40,679 nucleotides of DNA from Oscillospiraceae bacterium. Lineage in GTDB: Bacteria; Bacillota; Clostridia; Oscillospirales; Oscillospiraceae. The DNA lies in NCBI GenBank assembly GCA_017549125.1, contig JAFYVL010000069.1, positions 1-40,679 on the forward strand, read 5' to 3'. Each line of letters opens with the position of its first letter. Position 1 is the first letter of the stretch. A program made the position numbers and the translations under genes. This document shows, piece by piece, positions 36,901 through 40,679 of the stretch. Below the pieces are notes generated by a model. It was not told the DNA's origin, searched no databases, and saw only the letters and a program-made list of their open reading frames with translations.

Positions 36901-36994
36901 GGCGAACGGCACACCTTCTGTGCTGTCCACCTTCTATATCCGTGGTAGCGGTACCAATGCCAGCGGCTACATTGACAATCTGCAGGTAGCCTGA
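27902..36994 (+). CDS. 3030-residue secreted protein: GH123-like domain, 13 repeats, DLNG module, metallophosphoesterase
   Basis: The ATG follows AAGGAGG by 8 nt; the signal peptide (1-35) ends at FANEAQA. Residues about 40-620 are GH123/DUF4091-like, with the acidic pair in LYDEPET (D348, E349), WWYGCCFP and YGPIGTVRLENIRE. Then come five ~118-residue repeats (632-1259), a Cys/His-rich double motif (1260-1335: TCTAGGYTTYTCDCG, GYTTHTCANCG), a DLNG module (1339-1578) and five more repeats. A complete calcineurin-like phosphoesterase follows (about 2205-2500: SDVH, GDLQN, GNHD, QHCP, GHTH), then a fibronectin-III-like segment, one repeat, a (PTEPE)n linker (about 2750-2780) and two last repeats. 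No LPXTG, S-layer or lipid anchor is visible. It likely trims a HexNAc-containing, phosphate-bearing glycan outside the cell. Confidence 0.87.
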   Translation: MQKNLCKVLSCFLAIIMVLGMIPTTVFANEAQAASNSDLPTVMEGLSIAYPYNTEMVQQTGNVPDRFDALTFESARNETESAQLILTPNFDVTSFELTMNGLQNEKGNIIPGWAFEVYTQHYVSISGAGNAPYWTKDSWLSGTYMFKPRGGKTAASGVYPDALIPMDAAIAAGENKISAGKNGGLWVNLNVQDAAPGTYTGFATLTVNGTAMQIPVSVRIYDVAVPEEVHMESCFPIWWDQLQAGEGYIDRNLADAYFDYIVSKRLSPMDAWNISRWDDSLADYAASYLAVSPEISSYNIPFTRNSDGTVDTAAMKATLTALINKNLELAAAGSNVDLFKKAYYYLYDEPETNAEYKAANEMTAQMDAVKNELAPMLDAYPELKASFLGIKNLVTAQHPNDSTYDKMWQDVGNTVLTGSAFYCPQYQYLNTEAQRALYANEEKLWWYGCCFPTEPFATYQINSPLIASRANGWMMYDYGIDGMLYSSVNYWGTYNNDGSITQLSYWTGYNNNGTPGDGMLVYPGSAYGVYGPIGTVRLENIRESNEEYEYLWLLENAFGISDISTYTKGLYEGVIVTGVYDGQTIDPDGDGNTDAVSIYYNSRKALLAKLEQLNVAANGATEIQPGQEGFVRGEAFTAGVNFQKDLDQTKTAAGLSLEYKITDGEKIGVALLSDWSNFYGYYNLYADGIKNEYEGVYVQQLDDGYVRVIFDLSKLNVTNGAPTPNIDLLFVRGANTSASGYFDKIQLLDEIPEIETPVTYRGEEIVVGQKQSIYFPEAAAYDVVTFDMIVPAAGGENEIGFCLYQDGSNYLGYFYLEKTGLENNYSGVSAEQLDDGYWRVTLDVDQITDSARVHGAPEIFDRIYIRNHTTGGYIDNVQCIIEEPVQPEAPKQEFEGGEFVAGSGITVSMDNAQAVTKLSFDYKLTSEGHMNVALLPDWSSYYGYFKLDANGECGDYKGVTTQKIENGYIRVYIDLADVNYIAGTPSDVITMIYVRGNYTTANGEITNIRLNESAYTPYRGKALTPGVNQQIDLDATEEIATLSFDYKIVGSGHMQIALLPNWSAYFGYFKLDANGEVGDYVGVTTEKLEDGYIRVAMNLNDVTAMAGTPSTIIDFLYIRGDWTTANGYIDNVQYTLKKDMPRGQFFEAGKQTQIMINATEEVSQISFDYKLIEGKKFDLALLPDWSSYFGYFGFMAEGTEGIYNGVTTETLEDSYIHVTIDLDQLTQMAGTPSKVISFLYLRTDWGNGAGYIDNVQYTVNTHTHNHNAVVTAPTCTAGGYTTYTCDCGDTYTGDATEALGHNYESVVTAPTMSAQGYTTHTCANCGDSYVDSYTDFVLEGYLVLTENMEVNLTLNQDLYVDLNGHTMSGVLNTNGFKVYGMDAATNNYTCETLGYFSCVDAQGNAIVPESDVKTDLSGSVMRYVTIATESGYTFHRFYVGITKQSLAPQVTGVGYKAEFYADEMVQAQVGGIGYNLWLEGGKAISRDHAFQNYLTLRVKNFDAVNYGETNLYANVWMTIGDVTINSSEYSLTLRQMVEAVNADVSAYSEEQLQAARDMIERNPVMQNWQVENLYQKEVVRGQEIAPSTDLTLPLNCSEELESVSFDYKVTSGSFNIALLPDWSNYFGYFAFDAAGMVDNYDGVTVETLDDGYIRATFDLSALTKYTGTPGAVLDCLYVRGDWSDATGYIDNVQFVVAEVPETPEVNRGEKIEPGVNMTPLSNTTAELESVSFEYKVISGRFNIALMSDWQNFYGYFAFNAEGNVDSYDGVTVEPLEDGYIRVTFDMAALTKYTNTPTAVLEFLYIRGDWSDATGYIDNIQFVAKDQPETSYRGQKITVGESLSIMADQPDNYSQVVMDIIVPAVGGENEIGIALLDADWEYYGYFYLENTGLESNYAGVSAEQLEDGYWRVTIDIANITDSSRIHGDVGDIERVYINNHTTDGYIDNVEFIKEEISVDIEARGRKITSGEGLTWDMGAGTFSTVTMEYAITNGGTFSLAVCGSWSDFYGYYSFDANGTVGSYAGISTEKLEDGYVRVTFDVAALNVTAGAPTRDLKFLYISGSKNTANGYIDKVSVVDYREEVIRGEAFTSGTNWSMFVDETTYGAVTFDYKITDDGKIAVALLDTAFSKYYGYFEFDKNGATRTYNGVTTTKRSDGYIYVTFDVDALTNISSSGEPEALGAIRIRGSASTANGYIDSVQFKESLNPTGVRFGVLSDVHLGNDDTYWASNHLKNALTIYKNRGVDAIVMTGDLQNHYKDPYTVEDCKAWIENLADVWFEVFPDGINDLTGEPVEPILIYGNHDQLLVAEEYWPERFGEYTDAYLKEVNGYYFVGAMYQRESAAATLVDYAEENSNGYPFFYMQHCPMIDILYGEDLDATDFETGMTMRDDLWNVSNAITFSGHTHLPATDERSIYQPSDADDAQFTAIQVPSLNYARLSDLGYDVPGDASASKQGLYVVVEGSEVNVSRLSFADSNYPEGESIGADWVFDAADPEDKPYGYETRANATNKPEFAADAKIEVLSNSGDSVAFQFPAATVTAPEGFSDQIQSYYIETVNVATGETVNTQSFVTNYFMDAKEANFAGPYNITVNGLAEETTYEIRVYAKEYYQVSSEPLTLQIITTKSVVRGTALVAGESLQIATNTTEKLAAISFDYKIVSGERFNVALITHDWSNYFGYIPCYASGYRGSDPGVSYEILADGYVRVTLDLDKLTTCAGEPSNVVELLYIRGSWSDANGYIDNIQYVVAEDEPEVPTEPEPTEPEPTEPEVTEPTEPEVTEPVIRGKAFDAGANSYLYTDCTDNMTQFSFEYKVTNDGAMDVLIGNDNGQYGNFYLNANGTVISLSDTTAKNYAGVTTEVLADGYIRVTFQLDELTTVYRGTPGSVISYIRIRATTTASGYVDNVQWDAAQTDVIRGEAFTAGSSKRIAFTEGVYSTVTFDYKITEGTEMQFAVLQDSAGSAYYGRFTLIATGEKTDYAGVEVQALSDGYYRVTINIAEVTVANGTPSVLSTFYIRGSGTNASGYIDNLQVA
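29795..36991 (+). repeat. Thirteen ~118-residue beta-sandwich repeats
   Basis: Units start at 29795, 30182, 30584, 30956, 31325, 32639, 33020, 33395, 33785, 34154, 35783, 36248 and 36641. Consensus blocks: RGE opening, FDYKI, DWS..YFGYF, GVTTE.L.DGYIRVT, YIRG and GYIDN-V. Units 2 and 8 form their own subtype (IVPA-GGENEIG, GVSAEQL-DGYWRVT, NNHTT or NHTTG end). Unit 3 is of the EGG type. Units 6 and 7 are close copies of each other. Confidence 0.88.
31916..32638 (+). repeat. DLNG module, copy in the 3030-residue protein
   Basis: Residues 1339-1578: NQDLYVDLNG, NGFKVYGMDA, FHRFYVGITKQSLAP, GVGYKAEFYADE, YLTLRVKNFD, and a helical end YSEEQLQAARDM. It is preceded by the Cys/His-rich double motif and followed by repeats 6-10. 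Confidence 0.8.
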
Positions 36995-37012
36995 AATAAG
37001 TAAATGAACCCA

Positions 37013-37044
37013 GGTCTGCCCTCCTTGAGAGGGGAGGGCAGACC
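37013..37044 (+). terminator. Hairpin between the giant gene and the GH123-like lipoprotein gene
   Basis: GGTCTGCCCTCC pairs with GGAGGGCAGACC around TTGAGAGG: a stable 12-bp stem without a T tract, so partial termination or an mRNA-stability element is more likely than full termination. The next ribosome-binding site is 8 bp further on. Confidence 0.65.
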
Positions 37045-37063
37045 AATCCCCAAGGAGGAACCT

Positions 37064-38869
37064 ATGAAGAGAATATTGACCTTCTGTTTGGCTTTGGTCA
37101 TGATGCTCTCCTTGTGCGTTGCGTGCAAAGATGAAGCACAGACCGAGGCCCAGACAAACCAGGGTGATGTAAAGCTCTGGTATGCCTACAATACAGAAAA
37201 CTTTATGCAGGATGTGGAGTATCCGGAAGTGATGGCGGAAAGAGATTCCACTTTGCGTATGCAGTGCCTGCGTAATGATGTAGAATCCATTCAGCTGATG
37301 ATCACACCCACCTATAATGTGGTGGAGTATGATTTCCAGATGAAGGACCTCAAGAATAAGGCCGGTGATGTACTGGCGGCTGATACTTTTGAATTTTTTG
37401 CTGAATATTACACCGAAATTACAGAGTCCTATAACATGGATTCCTACTATGGTTTCTATCCGGATGCCTTAGTGCCGCTGGCAAATTATAAGGACTCCCA
37501 CTATAATTACATTTCTGCAGGTATGAACCAGGGCTTGTGGATTCATGCCAACATTCCTGAGGATCAGGCGGCAGGTGTTTACACCGGTAGTGGCAAGCTG
37601 ATCCTGGATGGAAAATCCTATGACATTCCCTTTGAAGTGACTGTCTATGAAGCAAGTATCCCCCAGGAAAACAATATTCGTACCGCAATTGCTATCTGGT
37701 ATGAATATATTGCCCGTGGTGAGGGCTATTACTCCCCGGAATTGGGTGAGGCTTACTACGATTTCCTGGTTAGCAAGCGTATTTCCCCTCTGAAGGCAGA
37801 GGATATTCTGTGGACCATGTCCAATGTGGATGGCTATGTAGATTGGGTTGTGGAGCAGACCAAGAATCCCATGGTTTCCAACTACACCCTGCCTTACGAT
37901 GTTGACATGTATGAATTAGGCAGAATTGTCCGCAGAGAAAGTGTTATGACCATGCTCTCTGCTATGGCCGAGAAGAACATTGAACTGCGCAAGGCAGGCG
38001 ATGAGACCATTGACCTGTTCCAGAAGGCATCCTATTACCTGGGTGCTGTTTGTGACGAGCCCTCCGGTCAGCGTGTGCAGGTGGCTAAGGATTGCGACCT
38101 GATCATTTACCAGTGCAAGCGTGAGGTTGCAGAAAAGTACTTCAAGGATCAGTATCCGGATCTGTATGAGTCCTGCATGAAAGTGCCTCACATTGTTACC
38201 TCCGCCTACAACCCTGAGGTGGCAGGCGACGATACCACCGGTGGCGTACAGACCTGGTGTGGTCAGTTCCAGAGCTGGCATACCGAGGCTCAGCGTCAGA
38301 ACTACTATGACCGCCGGGATAATTCCGGCCGTGAATACGGAGAAAACCTGTGGTGGTACGGCTGTGAAAGCCCTCATGCACCTTTCCCCAACTTCCACAT
38401 GGATGACGATACCATCGCCACCCGTATTATCCCCTGGATGATGTTTGACTACGATGTGGAGGGTATGATCTACTGGTGCGTAAGCTATTATGCTACAGCG
38501 GATATCTATCAGTATCCCTCTGTGTATTTGAATGCTGTGGGTGACGGTCAGTTGGTATACCCCGGCGCCAAGTTCGGTATCTACGGACCCATTTCTTCCC
38601 GCAGATTGGAAAATATCCGCGAGGGCTTTGAGGATTACGAGTGCCTGCTGATGATCGAAAAGAACATCCTGGCTTACAATGAAGCCAATGGCACCGATCA
38701 CGATCCCAAGGAGATCATGGGTTGGATCTATGCAGATCTGTACGAGGGCACGATTCCCGAGCGTGACAACGCAGCTGGCTTTGCCGAGCAGAGAACTGCT
38801 ATGTTGGAAATTCTGGAACTGTTTACCACCGATGCAGAGGCAGCTATGGATGCCCTGCTGGATGGTTAA
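37064..38869 (+). CDS. GH123-like surface lipoprotein
   Basis: 601 residues from the ATG at 37064 (AAGGAGG 5 nt upstream); an in-frame start 20 codons earlier would pass through the hairpin and has no site. The signal peptide ends in a lipobox, LCVAC, with lipid Cys near residue 21. The rest is one GH123/DUF4091-like unit: NDVESIQLMITP, AIWYEYIARGEGYYSPE, the acidic pair in VCDEPSG (D331, E332), WWYGCESP, and YGPISSRRLENIREGFEDYE. Unlike its two giant relatives it has no repeats, so it is the minimal membrane-bound form. It stands just before the binding protein and permease genes and could feed them with product. Confidence 0.87.
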   Translation: MKRILTFCLALVMMLSLCVACKDEAQTEAQTNQGDVKLWYAYNTENFMQDVEYPEVMAERDSTLRMQCLRNDVESIQLMITPTYNVVEYDFQMKDLKNKAGDVLAADTFEFFAEYYTEITESYNMDSYYGFYPDALVPLANYKDSHYNYISAGMNQGLWIHANIPEDQAAGVYTGSGKLILDGKSYDIPFEVTVYEASIPQENNIRTAIAIWYEYIARGEGYYSPELGEAYYDFLVSKRISPLKAEDILWTMSNVDGYVDWVVEQTKNPMVSNYTLPYDVDMYELGRIVRRESVMTMLSAMAEKNIELRKAGDETIDLFQKASYYLGAVCDEPSGQRVQVAKDCDLIIYQCKREVAEKYFKDQYPDLYESCMKVPHIVTSAYNPEVAGDDTTGGVQTWCGQFQSWHTEAQRQNYYDRRDNSGREYGENLWWYGCESPHAPFPNFHMDDDTIATRIIPWMMFDYDVEGMIYWCVSYYATADIYQYPSVYLNAVGDGQLVYPGAKFGIYGPISSRRLENIREGFEDYECLLMIEKNILAYNEANGTDHDPKEIMGWIYADLYEGTIPERDNAAGFAEQRTAMLEILELFTTDAEAAMDALLDG

Positions 38870-38889
38870 TGAAATATAGGAGGAAATAT

Positions 38890-40554
38890 ATGAAGGCTTT
38901 GAAGAAGATTATGTCTCTGGGTCTGGCAACTGTTATGACCCTGAGCCTGTTTGCCGGTTGCGGTGAGAAGAAGGAATTCAACGCAGACGGTACTGCTAAG
39001 GAGCAGAGCAAGACCGCTATTGTAGCTTACAACTCCGTGGGCTACGGCCACGAGTGGCTGCAGATCCTGGCAGACGAGTTTAATGAGATGTATGCCGAGG
39101 AAGGCTACAAGATCAAGCTGAAGATCTCCATGTCCAACGAAAACAATGCTGCTCTGGAAATCGGTAAGGGCGGCGACAAGAACGATGTTGACCTGTACAT
39201 GGATGCCATGAATCTGGAAAGCGTTCTGGATGCATCCAACAAGACCATGCGTGGCAACGGTGCAGTTCTGATGGATCTGACCGAGACCGTTTGGAACAAG
39301 CCTGCTATCGGTAAGGATAAGCAGGAAGAGTCCAAGACCGTAGCAGAGCGTTTCCTGCTGGACGATACCAATCTGTACTATGACGGTATTCAGGAAGAGT
39401 TCAAGGGTGGTCTGTATGTTCTGCCCACCGGTATGGAGCTGTGGAGCACCGGTATCGTTGTGAACCCCACTGTCATTGAAAAGTATGGCTACAGCGCTGA
39501 CAATCTGCCCCGCACCACCGATGAGTTCAATGCTCTGTGCGCAAAGATCGCTGCTGAGAGCAGCAAGACCGGTGTTTATGCTTATTCCTGGCCCGGCAAC
39601 AACGCATCCGGCTATCTGAGCTACCTGTTCTTCGAGTACTTTGCACAGTACTCCGGCGCAGAAGCTTTCTTGAACTTCTCCATGACCCGTCCCTCTACCG
39701 ATGCTACCCTGGAAGAGATCGTCAGCGATGGCTGGAAGGTCTATGAGGACAAGGGTATCCTGGAAGGCTTCAAGGCTATGGAGCCTATCATGAAGACCGA
39801 GTATTCTCCCAAGGGTTCTGCTTCTATGACCCACCTGCAGGCACAGCATGAGCTGCTGACCGGTAAGGTTGCATTCATGCCCGTAGGCGACTGGCTGTAC
39901 TATCAGATGAAGGGTGAGTACGAGAAGGAAGCTGCTCAGTGTCTGATGATGAACACCCCTGTTCTGTCCGTGATTGGTACTGAGAGCGGTATCACCGATG
40001 CCGAACTGAGCCAGGCTGTTAAGATGGTTGACGAGGATAAGACCGCTGAAGAGATCATGGCTGCTATCTCCGGCCTGGATGCAACTGAGGTTGCTCGTAT
40101 CCAGGAAGCCCGTCACATCTACTGCGGCGGCGAGATCAACCTGCGTTCCGGCATGGCAATTCCTGCTTATGCTGACGGCACCGAGGTAGCTACCTTGTTT
40201 GCCCGTTTCCTGCTGTCTGAGTACGCACAGGGTGTGATCCGCAATGTTGGTTACAAGTATAACTGCTATGAGTGCGCAGATTACTCTATTGAGAATGACA
40301 ATCCCTTCATGCAGTCCGTTCTGGCTAACCAGGATCCCGGCGACGGCATCTATGTGGCCATGGACTCCTCTTTGTCCATCGTTCGTGCCAACTCCGGCAT
40401 GCTGTACTTCAACCACCCCAACCTGGTTCAGCCTGTTACCTTCAAGAACATGATCCTGGATACCACCGGTAATCTGACCGCTGAGAAGATGTACGAGATG
40501 GAGAAGGAGTACGCTAAGCAGAACTGGAGCACTTGGGCTGCATACATCGGTTGA
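38890..40554 (+). CDS. ABC transporter solute-binding lipoprotein (family 1, sugar type)
   Basis: 554 residues from the ATG at 38890 (AGGAGG 6 nt upstream); a frame starting 7 codons earlier overlaps the previous stop and is not preferred. The signal peptide ends in the lipobox LFAGC (lipid Cys near 24). The mature part is a two-lobed binding protein: YGHEWLQILADEFNEMY near the start, a mid-protein hinge (LPTGMELWSTGIVVNP), and PVGDWLYYQMKGEYE. It is at the long end for the family. Followed by a permease gene, it should deliver oligosaccharides, probably HexNAc-containing ones given the locus. Confidence 0.9.
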   Translation: MKALKKIMSLGLATVMTLSLFAGCGEKKEFNADGTAKEQSKTAIVAYNSVGYGHEWLQILADEFNEMYAEEGYKIKLKISMSNENNAALEIGKGGDKNDVDLYMDAMNLESVLDASNKTMRGNGAVLMDLTETVWNKPAIGKDKQEESKTVAERFLLDDTNLYYDGIQEEFKGGLYVLPTGMELWSTGIVVNPTVIEKYGYSADNLPRTTDEFNALCAKIAAESSKTGVYAYSWPGNNASGYLSYLFFEYFAQYSGAEAFLNFSMTRPSTDATLEEIVSDGWKVYEDKGILEGFKAMEPIMKTEYSPKGSASMTHLQAQHELLTGKVAFMPVGDWLYYQMKGEYEKEAAQCLMMNTPVLSVIGTESGITDAELSQAVKMVDEDKTAEEIMAAISGLDATEVARIQEARHIYCGGEINLRSGMAIPAYADGTEVATLFARFLLSEYAQGVIRNVGYKYNCYECADYSIENDNPFMQSVLANQDPGDGIYVAMDSSLSIVRANSGMLYFNHPNLVQPVTFKNMILDTTGNLTAEKMYEMEKEYAKQNWSTWAAYIG

Positions 40555-40574
40555 TCCTTTAGGAGGCATTTACA

Positions 40575-40679
40575 ATGCTGAAAACACAAGAAATTGCCAC
40601 CCGCAAGGGTGGCAAGCTGAAGCAACGCAGAAAGAATTTAATATTCGTTCTGTGTATGCTGGCGATTCCCTTCGCAAAC
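40575..40679 (+). CDS. ABC sugar permease, N-terminal part (cut by window end)
   Basis: The ATG at 40575 has AGGAGG 8 nt upstream and lies 20 bp after the binding-protein gene. The 35 visible codons show a basic stretch (KLKQRRKN) running into the first membrane segment (LIFVLCMLAIPF), the usual start of MalF/UgpA-type permeases. The assignment rests on this and on the neighbour. Confidence 0.75.
   Translation, partial: MLKTQEIATRKGGKLKQRRKNLIFVLCMLAIPFAN

Overview
The window looks like a chromosomal segment of a gut-type Clostridia (Firmicutes, probably Oscillospiraceae or a close relative). The basis is strong AGGAGG ribosome-binding sites, sigma-A promoters with extended -10 boxes, Gram-positive signal peptides and lipoboxes, and short dispersed palindromic repeats that I recall as common in these genomes. 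Product names rest on recognised motifs and recalled family sequences; no search was run.

Left part (1-13.4 kb), mostly ordinary genes: the end of a tRNA cluster (Phe partial, Gly, Cys), a hairpin-rich repeat, peptidase T, a 1450-residue secreted protein joining two beta-helix blocks to a PhoA-type alkaline phosphatase, a LysR regulator divergent from aspartate ammonia-lyase, a PAP2-like membrane phosphatase, an FAD-dependent oxidoreductase, a conserved hypothetical gene cut off by a small MITE-like element, and a Gfo/Idh/MocA dehydrogenase.

Right part (13.5 kb to the end): a glycan-utilisation locus. A first run of four plus-strand genes encodes a secreted metallophosphoesterase with beta-sandwich repeats, a secreted GH123-like glycosidase with the same repeats, a cytoplasmic GH20 beta-hexosaminidase of the GcnA type, and a lipoprotein made of jelly-roll-like domains. 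Two AraC-type regulators on the minus strand separate it from a second run. That run encodes a 3030-residue secreted protein (GH123-like domain, 13 repeats, metallophosphoesterase), a GH123-like lipoprotein, a sugar-type solute-binding lipoprotein and the start of an ABC permease.

How it may work (inference): surface GH123-like enzymes and phosphatases trim a HexNAc-containing, possibly phosphate-substituted glycan. The solute-binding protein and permease import the products, the cytoplasmic GH20 finishes them, and the AraC proteins sense sugar and switch the locus on.

The most novel signals are: (1) a repeated ~118-residue module present 20 times in three proteins; (2) a ~240-residue 'DLNG' module shared by four giant proteins, twice placed directly before a phosphatase domain; (3) a shared ~65-bp element upstream of the first operon and at the 5' end of the first AraC gene; (4) a cluster of CGTAAAATGAC repeats at 21- and 31-bp spacing beside a consensus promoter that has no gene in front of it.
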